From Cupriavidus numazuensis (GTDB lineage Bacteria; Pseudomonadota; Gammaproteobacteria; Burkholderiales; Burkholderiaceae), in assembly GCF_905397435.1 (NCBI RefSeq), contig NZ_CAJPVI010000016.1, positions 62,001 through 126,000 of the forward strand: a DNA stretch of 64,000 nt, in the 5' to 3' direction. A program made the position numbers and the translations under genes. Under the pieces are notes generated by a model. The model did not search any database and was not told where the DNA came from. It worked only from the letters and a program-made list of their open reading frames with translations. Positions 28,567 through 36,582 of this stretch are shown one piece after another (within the stretch, counting starts at the first letter, position 1; each line of letters opens with the position of its first letter).

Positions 28567-29472
28567 TCAGGTACGGCGGTTCACCAGCACGATCCCGCAT
28601 AGCACCAGCAACGCCGCCACAGCAAACCGCGGCCCCACCGCGTCGTGCATCAGCACCACACCGAACGCCACGCCAAACAGCGGCGTCAGGAACGAGAACA
28701 CCGACAACCGCGACGCCAGATACCGGCGCAGCAGCCAGAACCAGGCGAGATAGCTCGCAAACGCTATCAGCACCGACTGGTAGAACAGGCTGGCCAGCAC
28801 CATGCCGTTGACCTGCACGCTCTCGGCCTGTCCAGCCATCAACGCCATAGCCAACAGCAGCACGCCGGATACCGCGAGCTGATAGAGCAACGTCTTGCTG
28901 GCCGGCGCACTCGCCAGCGGCGTCGCACGCACGACGACGGTGGTCGCCGCCCACAGCAAGCCCGCCACCACCCCCAGCGCATCGCCAGCCAGCGTGTTGC
29001 CGTGCGCGGATGTAGCCGTCATGCCATCGGCAAACGCGAGCACAATGCCGCAGAAGGCCAGCACGACGCCGAGCCACTGGCCACGGTGCAGCCGCTCGCC
29101 GGCCACGGCGAAATGCAGCCCGATCGCTGTGAAGATCGGCGCGGTGTACAGGAACACCGCCATGCGCGATGCCGTGGTGTGGCCGAGCCCGACGAAGATA
29201 CAGAAGAACTCGGCACCGAACAGCAGCCCTGCGAGCAGGCCTGCGCCGAGCGTGCCATCACGCCGCCAGATCGGCGTGCCGCGCCACGCGGCAAAACCGA
29301 ACACCAGCAGCGCTGCAACGGCGGACCGCACGCCCGCCTGAAGTACCGCGCCCATCAGCGGCGCGGTCAGCTTGATGACGACCTGCTGCAGTCCCCAGGC
29401 GGCGCACAGCACCACCATCAGACCGATGGCGGCGCCATCGAGCGGGCGCCGGCTCAGGGTTTGCGCGTCCAT
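28567..29472 (-). CDS. EamA-family (DMT superfamily) transporter
   Basis: A 301-residue inner-membrane permease with about ten hydrophobic spans arranged as two EamA repeats. The first starts GAAIGLMVVLCAAWGLQQVVIK; the second starts AGDALGVVAGLLWAATTVVVRA. The segment TASRMAVFLYTAPIFTAIGLHFAVAGERL near residue 100 is the typical repeat-1 ending, and SFLTPLFGVAFGVVLMHDAVGP near residue 260 its repeat-2 counterpart. Members export amino acids, metabolites or drugs; the substrate is unknown here. It sits 11 bases after the glyoxalase-family gene on the same strand. Confidence 0.9.
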   Translation of the reverse strand: MDAQTLSRRPLDGAAIGLMVVLCAAWGLQQVVIKLTAPLMGAVLQAGVRSAVAALLVFGFAAWRGTPIWRRDGTLGAGLLAGLLFGAEFFCIFVGLGHTTASRMAVFLYTAPIFTAIGLHFAVAGERLHRGQWLGVVLAFCGIVLAFADGMTATSAHGNTLAGDALGVVAGLLWAATTVVVRATPLASAPASKTLLYQLAVSGVLLLAMALMAGQAESVQVNGMVLASLFYQSVLIAFASYLAWFWLLRRYLASRLSVFSFLTPLFGVAFGVVLMHDAVGPRFAVAALLVLCGIVLVNRRT

Positions 29473-29483
29473 GCCGGGCGCGC

Positions 29484-29891
29484 TCAGGGACGGCCGGCGT
29501 CGCGCGTGGAATGGCGCTCGATCAGTTCGATCTTGTAGCCGTCCGGGTCTTCGACGAAGGCGATCACGGTGGTACCGCCCTTGACCGGACCGGCTTCACG
29601 CGTGACCTTGCCGCCCGCTACGCGGATGCGGTCGCAGGCCGCGGCGGCGTTGTCGGTTTCCAGCGCGATATGGCCGTAGGCGGTGCCGAGGTCATACTGA
29701 TCGACGCCGTAGTTGTAGGTCAGTTCCAGTACCGCGGTCTCGCTTTCCGGGCCATAGCCGACGAAGGCCAGGCGGTACTTGTATTCCGGGTTGTCGCTCT
29801 GGCGCAGCAGCTGCATGCCGAGCACGCGGGTGTAGAAATCGATGGAGCGCTGCAGGTCGCCGACGCGCAGCATGGTGTGGAGGAGTCGCAT
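29484..29891 (-). CDS. gloA: Lactoylglutathione lyase (glyoxalase I)
   Basis: The metal-dependent enzyme isomerises the methylglyoxal-glutathione adduct to S-lactoylglutathione in the cytoplasm. The 135-residue VOC-fold protein shows [31 protein letters not shown] (first metal His at residue 5), [20 protein letters not shown] (Glu), [10 protein letters not shown] (second His) and [15 protein letters not shown] (second Glu). All four metal ligands appear present. Length matches the short Ni-type enzymes. The upstream gap to the YgjP-like gene is about 110 bases and may hold its promoter. Confidence 0.96.
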   Translation of the reverse strand: MRLLHTMLRVGDLQRSIDFYTRVLGMQLLRQSDNPEYKYRLAFVGYGPESETAVLELTYNYGVDQYDLGTAYGHIALETDNAAAACDRIRVAGGKVTREAGPVKGGTTVIAFVEDPDGYKIELIERHSTRDAGRP

Positions 29892-30002
29892 TTGAGATGC
29901 CCTATGGGTCGGGTCGTTCTTGGAGGGAGTGCGTCATTTTAGTGCGTTTGCGCGAAACGCACCGGCGGACGAGCAGGGCGGCTGCGCGCGCGAAACAACG
30001 GC

Positions 30003-30863
30003 TCAGAACGTCGGAAGCAGCTCGGGCGGATGCGCGCGCAGCTGCGCACGCGCGTCGCGGAATTCCGGGAAGATCGATTCCACGGTTTCCCAGAAGCGCG
30101 GGCCGTGATTCATCTCCTTGAGGTGCGCCAGTTCGTGCGCCGCGACATAGTCGATCATCGACATCGGGAAGTGCATGAGCCGCCAGTTCAGGCGGATCTT
30201 GCCGTCCGCGGTGCAGCTGCCCCAGCGCGTGGCCGCAGAGGTCAGCGCGAATCCCGTGTGGCGCACGCCCAGGCGCTCGGCGTAGACGTCGAGCCGCTGG
30301 GGCAGCAGGCGGCGTGCCTGCTGCTGCAGCCAGCTCTGGACGCGGTCCTTGATCTGTTGCTCGTCGGCGTGCGCGGGGAGCGACAGGTGCAGGATCCGGG
30401 TCTCGCCATTGAACAGCACCGCGCCGATTGGCGACTCGAGCGACAGCGTGATGGTTTGCCCGAGGAAGGGCAGGTTGGCACCATCGCGCCATTGCACGGT
30501 CGGCAGCACGCGCTTCGATTCACGCTGGCGCCACTCGGCTAGCTTGGTGAAGATCCAGCGCTGTTTCTCGAAGATCGCGGATTCGACGTCGGCGATCGTG
30601 ACCCAGCGCGGCGCCGTAATCGACAGGCCGCGGTCATCGACGGTGAAGCCGATCGTGCGGCGTGACGAGCGCTTGAGCCCGTAGTGCAGCGTGTGTTCGC
30701 CGACCTGGAGCCTGCGCGCATCGGGCTGCCGCGCAGGCCATGCGGCAGCAGTCGGCTCGGGAGCCTGCGGTGCCAGCCCGGCGACGATCCCCTGGCCGCT
30801 GTCGGTCAGCGGCAGTTCCAGCTGTGCGCCGGGGGGGTCGTGGGGCGGGCGCAGCAAGCTCAT
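30003..30863 (-). CDS. YgjP-like metal-dependent hydrolase (M48-related)
   Basis: A 286-residue protein of the YgjP/DUF45 family, a predicted zinc metallohydrolase. The signature DYVAAHELAHLKEMNHGPRFWE near residue 238 provides HExxH and a downstream His. WGSCTADGKIRLNWRLMHFP, another family hallmark, lies about 30 residues upstream. The N-terminal 55 residues are Pro/Ala-rich and poorly conserved; a beta-rich segment follows (VGEHTLHYGLKRSSRRTIGFTV). No signal peptide. Its ATG overlaps the plsC stop by 4 bases. Physiological substrate unknown. Confidence 0.88.
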   Translation of the reverse strand: MSLLRPPHDPPGAQLELPLTDSGQGIVAGLAPQAPEPTAAAWPARQPDARRLQVGEHTLHYGLKRSSRRTIGFTVDDRGLSITAPRWVTIADVESAIFEKQRWIFTKLAEWRQRESKRVLPTVQWRDGANLPFLGQTITLSLESPIGAVLFNGETRILHLSLPAHADEQQIKDRVQSWLQQQARRLLPQRLDVYAERLGVRHTGFALTSAATRWGSCTADGKIRLNWRLMHFPMSMIDYVAAHELAHLKEMNHGPRFWETVESIFPEFRDARAQLRAHPPELLPTF

Positions 30864-31609
30864 GCAGCGGCTTTCCGGTAACTCTGCGAGTCGATGCGGC
30901 GCATGTCGTGCTCGATCCAGTTGCGCACTTCCTGGTTGAGCTGGTCGGCGGTCTTGTTGGCCGACGGGATCGACGGTCCGATGGAGATCGTGATCGTGCC
31001 CGGGTACTTGAGGAAGGAGTTGCGCGGCCACACACGGCCCGAGTTCACGGCCATCGGGATCACCCATGCGCCGGTTTCCACGGCGAGCCGGGCGCCGCCG
31101 CTCTTGTAGCGCGGATTTTCCAGGCCGGACGGCGTACGCGTGCCCTCGGGGAACATGATGATCCAGGCGCCTTCGGCGAGGCGCTCACGACCCTGCCGTG
31201 CGGCGGAGGAGAACGCCTTGGTGCCTTCCTTGCGGTTGATGTGCACCATCTTCAGCATGCCGAGCGCCCAGCCGAAGAACGGCACCAGCAGCAACTCGCG
31301 CTTGAAGACGTAGCACAGCGGCTTGGGCATCAGCGCGACATAGGCCACGGTTTCCCACGCGGACTGGTGCTTGGAGAGCAGCACCACGGGCTTGTCGAGC
31401 ATCTCGTCGAGATGCTGGCGGCCTTCCATCTGGTAGCGGATGCCGCATAGCACGCGCGCGGCACCGATCACCAGGCGGGTCCAGCCGCGCACGAAGTCGA
31501 AGCGCCGCGCCGCGTTCAGGAACGGAAACACGATAAAGCAGGTGCACGCGTAGGGAGGCGTCAGTACCAGCAGGTACAGCGCGAACAGAAAGGAACGCAA
31601 AAAAATCAT
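30860..31609 (-). CDS. plsC: 1-acyl-sn-glycerol-3-phosphate acyltransferase
   Basis: An inner-membrane enzyme that adds the second acyl chain to lysophosphatidic acid in phospholipid synthesis. The 249-residue protein has an N-terminal hydrophobic span (IFLRSFLFALYLLVLTPPY). Acyltransferase motif I is SKHQSAWET near residue 80, motif II VHINRKEGTKAF, motif III IMFPEGTRT near residue 150, and motif IV VIPMAVNSG. Motif I reads HxxxxE where the common form is HxxxxD. The ATG at 31609 lies 41 bases after gmhB; the downstream YgjP-like gene is coupled by ATGA. Confidence 0.93.
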   Translation of the reverse strand: MIFLRSFLFALYLLVLTPPYACTCFIVFPFLNAARRFDFVRGWTRLVIGAARVLCGIRYQMEGRQHLDEMLDKPVVLLSKHQSAWETVAYVALMPKPLCYVFKRELLLVPFFGWALGMLKMVHINRKEGTKAFSSAARQGRERLAEGAWIIMFPEGTRTPSGLENPRYKSGGARLAVETGAWVIPMAVNSGRVWPRNSFLKYPGTITISIGPSIPSANKTADQLNQEVRNWIEHDMRRIDSQSYRKAAA

Positions 31610-31649
31610 CGAGGGGGCGCTTGATAGGGGGCTGGCGAAGCAGCGGGAA

Positions 31650-32228
31650 TCAGGACGAGGTTGCGCGGGGTTGGCCATCGCCGCCGGACAGCCAGCGGGC
31701 GAACGCGCGCAGGTCGTCATGGACGCGTGTGCCGGGCGGCAGGCCGCCCTTGTCCAGCGTCTTCTGGCCTTTGCCGGTGAGGACCAGGTGCGGCGTGCAG
31801 CCGACCGCCACGCCGGCCTCCAGATCGCGCAGCGAGTCGCCGACGATCGGCACGCCCTTGAGTTCGATGCCGAACCGTTCGCTGATCTGGTCGAGCAGGC
31901 CAGGCTTGGGCTTGCGGCAATCGCAACCGTCGGCCGCGGTATGCGGGCAGAAGAACACCGCGTCCACACGCCCGCCGAGGTGCGCCAGCGCCTTGTACAT
32001 CTTTTCGTGCATGCCGTTGAGCGCGCTCATCTCGAACAGGCCGCGGCCGATGCCCGACTGATTGCTGGCGACAACCACGCGGTAGCCCGCCTGGTTCATC
32101 GCGGCGATGGCTTCGAGGCTGCCTTCGATCGGCACCCATTCGTCGGGCGATTTGACGAACTGGTCGCTGTCGAGGTTGATGACCCCGTCGCGATCCAGGA
32201 CGACGAATTTGGGCGGTGTCTGCGGCAT
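31650..32228 (-). CDS. gmhB: D-glycero-beta-D-manno-heptose-1,7-bisphosphate 7-phosphatase
   Basis: A HAD-superfamily phosphatase in the synthesis of ADP-heptose for LPS inner core. The 192-residue product shows the HAD motif VVLDRDGVINLDSD (nucleophile Asp11), VVASNQSGIGRG (motif II), the zinc-binding CPHTAADGCDCRKPKPGLL near residue 95, and IVGDSLRDLEAG (motif IV). The Cys/His zinc loop separates GmhB from other HAD enzymes such as MupP. It is the upstream partner of plsC and lies 45 bases after glyS. Confidence 0.95.
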   Translation of the reverse strand: MPQTPPKFVVLDRDGVINLDSDQFVKSPDEWVPIEGSLEAIAAMNQAGYRVVVASNQSGIGRGLFEMSALNGMHEKMYKALAHLGGRVDAVFFCPHTAADGCDCRKPKPGLLDQISERFGIELKGVPIVGDSLRDLEAGVAVGCTPHLVLTGKGQKTLDKGGLPPGTRVHDDLRAFARWLSGGDGQPRATSS

Positions 32229-32273
32229 GTCTGGCGTCCGGTTGGCGGTGGCGTGATGGCGTGGGCAGGGCGA

Positions 32274-34406
32274 TCAGGCCGCCAGCTTGGAGATGTCGGC
32301 CACGCGGTTGGCCAGCGCGTGCAGCGAGGCCAGCAGTGCGAGGCGGTTGGCGCGCAGCTGCACGTCCTCGGCCATCACCATCACGTTGTCGAAGAAGCCG
32401 TCGACGGCTTCACGCAGCTGGGCCAGGTCGCGCAGCGCGCTGGTGAAGTCGCCACGCGCGAACGCGGCTTCCGCTTCCGGACGCACGCGTTCGATGGCGC
32501 CGTGCAGCGCGCGTTCGGCATCTTCCTGGAACAGGGCCGGGTTGACCGCGGCGATGTCCTGCGCGGCTTCGGCGTTCTTCTTCAGGATGTTCGTGATGCG
32601 CTTGTTGGCGGCGGCCAGTGCCTCGGCTTCCGGCAGCGCGGCGAACGTGCGCACGGCTTCCAGGCGGCCGAGCACATCGTGCAGCTGCTGCGGGCGCAGG
32701 CTCACCACGGCCTCGACTTCATTCGTGGTGTAGCCCTTGTCCTTCAGGTAACCGCGCACACGGTCATAAAGGAAGTCGGCAATCTCGTCGGGTGCCGGCT
32801 TGACGGCCGGCACGCCGGCAAAGGCTTGCTGGGTCAGCGCGAGCAGCGCGTCGACGGACAGGGCCAGCGGCTTCTCGATCAGCATGCGCAGGATGCCCAG
32901 CGCGTGGCGGCGCAGCGCGAACGGATCCTTTTCGCCGGTGGGCTGCAGGCCGATGCCCCAGATGCCGACCAGCGTCTCGAGCTTGTCCGCGAGCGCCACG
33001 GCGGTGCTGACGGCGCCTTCAGGCAGCGCGTCGCCGGCAAAGCGCGGGCGGTAGTGCTCGGAGCAGGCCAGCGCCACATCCTCGGCTTCATCGTCGTGGC
33101 GCGCGTAGTACGTGCCCATGGTGCCTTGCAGCTCGGGGAACTCGCCGACCATATCGGTCAGCAGGTCCGCCTTGGCCAGTTCGGCGCCGCGCATGGCGGC
33201 GGCCTTGTCGACGGCGACGCCCGAGGCATTCATTGCATCGGCGATATGGCCGGCGATCTGCTGCAGGCGCTGCACGCGGTCAAGCTGCGTGCCGATCTTG
33301 TTGTGGTAGACCACGCTCGCAAGCTGCGGCACGCGCGAGGCCAGCGTCTTCTTGCGGTCCTGGTCGAAGAAGAACTTGGCATCGGCCAAGCGCGGACGCA
33401 CCACGCGCTCGTTGCCGGTGATGATCGACTGCGGCGTTTCGGTAGCGAGGTTGGAAACGATCAGGAAGCGGTTACGCAGATGGCCTTCGGCATCGGTCAG
33501 CGCGAAGTACTTCTGGTTCGTCTGCATGGTCAGGATCAGGCATTCCTGCGGCACGGCCAGGAAGGCTTCCTCGAAATGGCACGCGTAGACCACCGGCCAT
33601 TCCACCAGCGAGTTCACTTCGTCGAGCAGCGCTTCGGGCATCACGACCTGGTCGGCCCCTGCGGCCTTCAGCAGTTGCTCGCGGATCGATTCGCGGCGCT
33701 GCGCGTAGCTCGCGATCACCTTGCCCTGCTCGAGCAGCGTGTCGGCGTACTGCGTCGCGTGCGCGATCTCGAACGCGCCGTGCGACAGGAAGCGGTGGCC
33801 CTGCGTCAGGTTGCTGGCCGGCAGGCCGAGCACGGTAACGGGCACGATTTCGCTGCCGAACAGCGCGATCAGCCGGTGCGCGGGGCGCACGAAGTGCACC
33901 GTTTCGCCGCCCGGGCGCTGGTAGCTCATCACCTTCGGGATCGGCAGCTTGCCGATGGTGTCGTCCAGCGCGGCCTGCAGGCCGGCCGCGAGTTCGGCAC
34001 CCTTGGCGGTGTAGCGGTAGAAGAAGGCCTCGGCCTTGCCGTCGGAGGCACGCTCCAGCGTCTGCCAGTCGATGTCGGCCACGCCGACGGATTTGGCCAG
34101 CGCGGCAAGCTTCTTGGCCAGCGGCGCGGTGGGTTCGCCGTTGGCGCCCAGCGCCACGGTCAGCGGCAGGACCTTCTCGCGCTGCTCGCGGTCGGGCGCG
34201 CTGCGGCGCACGCCGGTCACCAGCGCGGCCAGGCGGCGCGGCGAAGCATAGGGCGTGACAGCGGCATCGGTTTCAAGCAGGTCGCGCTCGCGCAGGCCGG
34301 CGAACAGGCCCTGCGCGAAGGCGTCGCCCAGGCGCGCCAGGGCCTTCGGGGGCAGCTCTTCGGTGAACAGTTCGATCAGCAGCGAGTCGGTCATGGGTTG
34401 CGACAT
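32274..34406 (-). CDS. glyS: Glycyl-tRNA synthetase beta subunit
   Basis: The large subunit of the alpha2beta2 glycyl-tRNA synthetase, responsible for tRNA binding. The 710-residue product begins with [20 protein letters not shown], the family start, and ends in a DALR-type anticodon domain ([24 protein letters not shown]). Internal family blocks include [22 protein letters not shown] near residue 280 and [17 protein letters not shown] near 340. Either ATG, at 34406 or 34394, could start it. It is separated from glyQ by one small exported-protein gene. Confidence 0.97.
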   Translation of the reverse strand: MSQPMTDSLLIELFTEELPPKALARLGDAFAQGLFAGLRERDLLETDAAVTPYASPRRLAALVTGVRRSAPDREQREKVLPLTVALGANGEPTAPLAKKLAALAKSVGVADIDWQTLERASDGKAEAFFYRYTAKGAELAAGLQAALDDTIGKLPIPKVMSYQRPGGETVHFVRPAHRLIALFGSEIVPVTVLGLPASNLTQGHRFLSHGAFEIAHATQYADTLLEQGKVIASYAQRRESIREQLLKAAGADQVVMPEALLDEVNSLVEWPVVYACHFEEAFLAVPQECLILTMQTNQKYFALTDAEGHLRNRFLIVSNLATETPQSIITGNERVVRPRLADAKFFFDQDRKKTLASRVPQLASVVYHNKIGTQLDRVQRLQQIAGHIADAMNASGVAVDKAAAMRGAELAKADLLTDMVGEFPELQGTMGTYYARHDDEAEDVALACSEHYRPRFAGDALPEGAVSTAVALADKLETLVGIWGIGLQPTGEKDPFALRRHALGILRMLIEKPLALSVDALLALTQQAFAGVPAVKPAPDEIADFLYDRVRGYLKDKGYTTNEVEAVVSLRPQQLHDVLGRLEAVRTFAALPEAEALAAANKRITNILKKNAEAAQDIAAVNPALFQEDAERALHGAIERVRPEAEAAFARGDFTSALRDLAQLREAVDGFFDNVMVMAEDVQLRANRLALLASLHALANRVADISKLAA

Positions 34407-34441
34407 GAATCGTTTCCAACAAGTTGTGGCACGCGCTGCAA

Positions 34442-35071
34442 TCAGCAGCGCGGCTCAAGATTAGGTTCGACTCCGGAGAGCAGCCAGAGGCCGTTCTGTT
34501 GCCGGAATTGCAGCGTGGTGGACGCGCACTGCGCCACGGCTACGGCACTGGCCGCGCCGTTGCTGGCGGCGCCGCGGGTGCCCGCGGCCGGAAAGCGCGC
34601 TTCGATGCGGCGCAGCCGCTTGTCGTAGCGGATTTCGTCGATGCGTCCGCCCACCCAGAAATCTATCTTCGGCGGTAGTTGCGCGGCCGAGTAGTAGGTG
34701 CGCACGACGCGGCGTGGCCGTCCATTGCGGTCTTCCGTCTCGACCCAGGTCAGCGGATAGCGGATCGCGCTCTCGTACGCGCGCAGCGGCACCCGGTGCC
34801 AGCCAAGATCGCGCGAGCCGGACAGGTCGCAGGCAAACGACCGCACCAGCTGCGTCCACTGGTCGAGCGCGTTCAGCGACGGCCGCCAGTGGCGTGCCAT
34901 GGCAAGCTGCAGCGCCTGCGGGTCGGCTTCGCAAACGTTGGACAGCTCGGCCGGCAACAGCAGCGCCTGCGGGCTGGGCGCGGCTTGTGCGCGCGCGGCG
35001 GCACCAGCCGGCGCCGTCACCACGGCCATTGCCAGGGCGCAGCACAGTGCGCTGCGCGCGAGCACCGTCAT
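34442..35071 (-). CDS. Exported hypothetical protein between glyQ and glyS
   Basis: I do not recognise a named family. The 209-residue product has a signal peptide ([20 protein letters not shown], cleavage near GAAARAQA). The mature part has two Cys-containing segments ([18 protein letters not shown] and [20 protein letters not shown]) plus QCASTTLQF and a final EPRC. Cys spacing suggests two disulfides in the periplasm. ATG at 35071 overlaps the glyQ stop by 4 bases; a farther upstream start would only lengthen the signal. It sits inside a tRNA-synthetase operon although it is secreted. Confidence 0.8.
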   Translation of the reverse strand: MTVLARSALCCALAMAVVTAPAGAAARAQAAPSPQALLLPAELSNVCEADPQALQLAMARHWRPSLNALDQWTQLVRSFACDLSGSRDLGWHRVPLRAYESAIRYPLTWVETEDRNGRPRRVVRTYYSAAQLPPKIDFWVGGRIDEIRYDKRLRRIEARFPAAGTRGAASNGAASAVAVAQCASTTLQFRQQNGLWLLSGVEPNLEPRC

Positions 35072-36006
35072 GCCTTGGCCCCGCCGCACATCGGGAAGCC
35101 CAGCGCTTCACGCGAGTCGTAGTAGGCCTGCGCCACCTGGCGTGAAAGATTGCGGATGCGGCCGATATAGGCGGCGCGCTCGGTCACGGAAATCGCGCCG
35201 CGTGCGTCCAGCAGGTTGAACGTGTGAGCGGCCTTGAGCACCTGTTCGTAGGCGGGCAGGGCCAGGCGAGCGCCGGTGACGGCCTGTTCTTCCGTGCCGG
35301 TATCCCCCATCAGGCGCTTCGCCTCGCCCTCATGCTCGGCAAAATGGCGGAACAGGATTTCGGTGTTGCTGTGCTCGAAGTTGTACGTCGACTGCTCGAC
35401 CTCGTTCTGGTGGTAGACGTCGCCGTAGGTCAGGCGGCGCGTTTCGCCGTTCTCTTCCCACTCGGTCCACACCAGGTCATAGACGTTCTCGACCTTCTGC
35501 AGGTACATCGCCAGACGCTCGATGCCGTAGGTGATCTCGCCCGTGATCGGCTTGCAGTCGATGCCGCCGACCTGCTGGAAGTAGGTGAACTGCGTCACTT
35601 CCATGCCGTTGAGCCAGACTTCCCAGCCCAGGCCCCATGCGCCCAGGGTCGGGTTCTCCCAGTCGTCCTCGACGAAGCGGATGTCGTTCTGCTTGAGATC
35701 CAGACCGAGCGCCTCGAGCGAGCCGAGGTACAGCTCAAGGATGTTCTCCGGCGCCGGCTTGAGCACGACCTGGTACTGGTAGTAGTGCTGCAGACGGTTG
35801 GGGTTCTCGCCGTAGCGGCCATCCTTGGGACGGCGCGACGGCTGCACGTAGGCCGCACGCCACGGCTCGGGCCCGATCGCGCGCAGGAAGGTGTGCACGT
35901 GCGAAGTTCCCGCGCCGACCTCCAGATCGATAGGTTGCAGGAGTGCGCAGCCCTGCCGGTCCCAGTAGGCCTGCAGGGTCAGAATCATTTGTTGGAAGGT
36001 CAGCAT
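35068..36006 (-). CDS. glyQ: Glycyl-tRNA synthetase alpha subunit
   Basis: The catalytic subunit of the heterotetrameric class II glycyl-tRNA synthetase. The 312 residues begin [24 protein letters not shown], contain [54 protein letters not shown] (class II motif 2), and [14 protein letters not shown]-type motif 3 as [16 protein letters not shown] near residue 165. ATG at 36006 was chosen by family N terminus. It is the promoter-proximal gene of the glyQ-hypothetical-glyS-gmhB-plsC run. A TAGAAT-like -10 lies about 105 bases upstream. Confidence 0.97.
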   Translation of the reverse strand: MLTFQQMILTLQAYWDRQGCALLQPIDLEVGAGTSHVHTFLRAIGPEPWRAAYVQPSRRPKDGRYGENPNRLQHYYQYQVVLKPAPENILELYLGSLEALGLDLKQNDIRFVEDDWENPTLGAWGLGWEVWLNGMEVTQFTYFQQVGGIDCKPITGEITYGIERLAMYLQKVENVYDLVWTEWEENGETRRLTYGDVYHQNEVEQSTYNFEHSNTEILFRHFAEHEGEAKRLMGDTGTEEQAVTGARLALPAYEQVLKAAHTFNLLDARGAISVTERAAYIGRIRNLSRQVAQAYYDSREALGFPMCGGAKA

Positions 36007-36226
36007 AGGGGAGGCTAGATCGGGATCCCGCCGCAATGCCGCGCCCTTACAGGCGCGGGCTGCAAATAAAGTGCAGCGGGCGACGCATTCGGTTGGTGCT
36101 AAACCCTGAATTCTATCGGTTTTTTAGCCACTGGCCTGCGTTTGCGGGGACACACGCCATGTCGGGCTTTCGCAACGCATGGGGAAAACACCGACGGGGA
36201 TTTCAGGGGGGGCTTACCCTTGCCGA
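36007..36226. other. Intergenic region upstream of glyQ and of the SOS-linked small ORF
   Basis: About 220 bases without a recognisable gene. On the minus strand TAGAAT (complement of 36110-36115) could be a glyQ -10 element, but no convincing -35 was seen. On the plus strand the end of the stretch, TTGCCG at 36220-36225, is a possible -35 for the downstream small ORF. An antisense or divergent small RNA could lie here, as in tisB/istR, but I see no direct evidence of one. Confidence 0.5.
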
Positions 36227-36246
36227 TAATGTTTTTGTATACAGTA
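36227..36246 (+). promoter_or_regulatory. LexA (SOS) box candidate
   Basis: AATGTTTTTGTATACAGTA at 36228-36246 differs at only 2 of 19 positions from the matching part of the recA SOS box in this same window, and fits CTGT-N8-ACAG with one change (ATGT-N8-ACAG). TTGCCG just upstream parallels TTGCCA upstream of the recA box. The nearest plus-strand ORF is the 30-codon hydrophobic peptide at 36363. Because no other gene starts downstream on that strand, this site is most simply read as its operator. Confidence 0.65.
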
Positions 36247-36362
36247 TTAACAAGCAACCTGCATACAGAGTTGCGAAGGACAGTGGACACCGATGCCGCG
36301 CAAGCTGCACGAAATGTCCGTTTGGGGGATTCCGCTGTCAGCTATCAATGGGGACATGGGTC

Positions 36363-36455
36363 ATGGCACTTCTTTCTCGCAAACCTTACCTGCTCGCCAT
36401 CGCGGTCATGATCGCCGCGGCAGCCGTTTCGGCTGTGACGAGCCTGCTTGGCTGA
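36363..36455 (+). CDS. Putative 30-residue single-span membrane peptide, possibly SOS-controlled
   Basis: A short ORF with a start MALLSRKPYLLAIAVM, basic residues Arg6 and Lys7 ahead of an uninterrupted hydrophobic stretch to Gly30, then TGA. That architecture is a small one-helix peptide with the N terminus inside. GGGGA ends 8 bases before the ATG; an in-frame ATG at 36348 is an alternative start. A nearly consensus LexA box lies about 120 bases upstream. ATGTCC (36314-36319) can pair with GGACAT (36352-36357), which would hide the ribosome site. A 9-bp inverted repeat follows at 36477-36506. Coding status is inferred only from this arrangement. Confidence 0.45.
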   Translation: MALLSRKPYLLAIAVMIAAAAVSAVTSLLG

Positions 36456-36476
36456 TTCGCCAGGCCGCTGCGATAC

Positions 36477-36506
36477 GGCATTGCCGGGCAACACCATGGC
36501 AATGCC
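36477..36506 (+). other. Hairpin downstream of the small SOS-linked ORF
   Basis: GGCATTGCC and GGCAATGCC form a perfect 9-bp inverted repeat with a 12-base loop, 22 bases after the small ORF stop. There is no T-run after it on either strand, so it is not a canonical intrinsic terminator. It could stabilise the 3' end of a short transcript. Between it and the lnt stop nothing else is seen. Confidence 0.5.
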
Positions 36507-36582
36507 CGAGGCTGGCCGCGCCTCGCACTACCCGTGACGGACGCGTCCTGCTACACCTGCCGCCTGTGATCGCACAGGTGCC

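Noticed and set aside
31671-34628. Long plus-strand ORF opposite gmhB and glyS
   Set aside because: It is the GC-rich antisense of well-supported genes and has no domain-like sequence.
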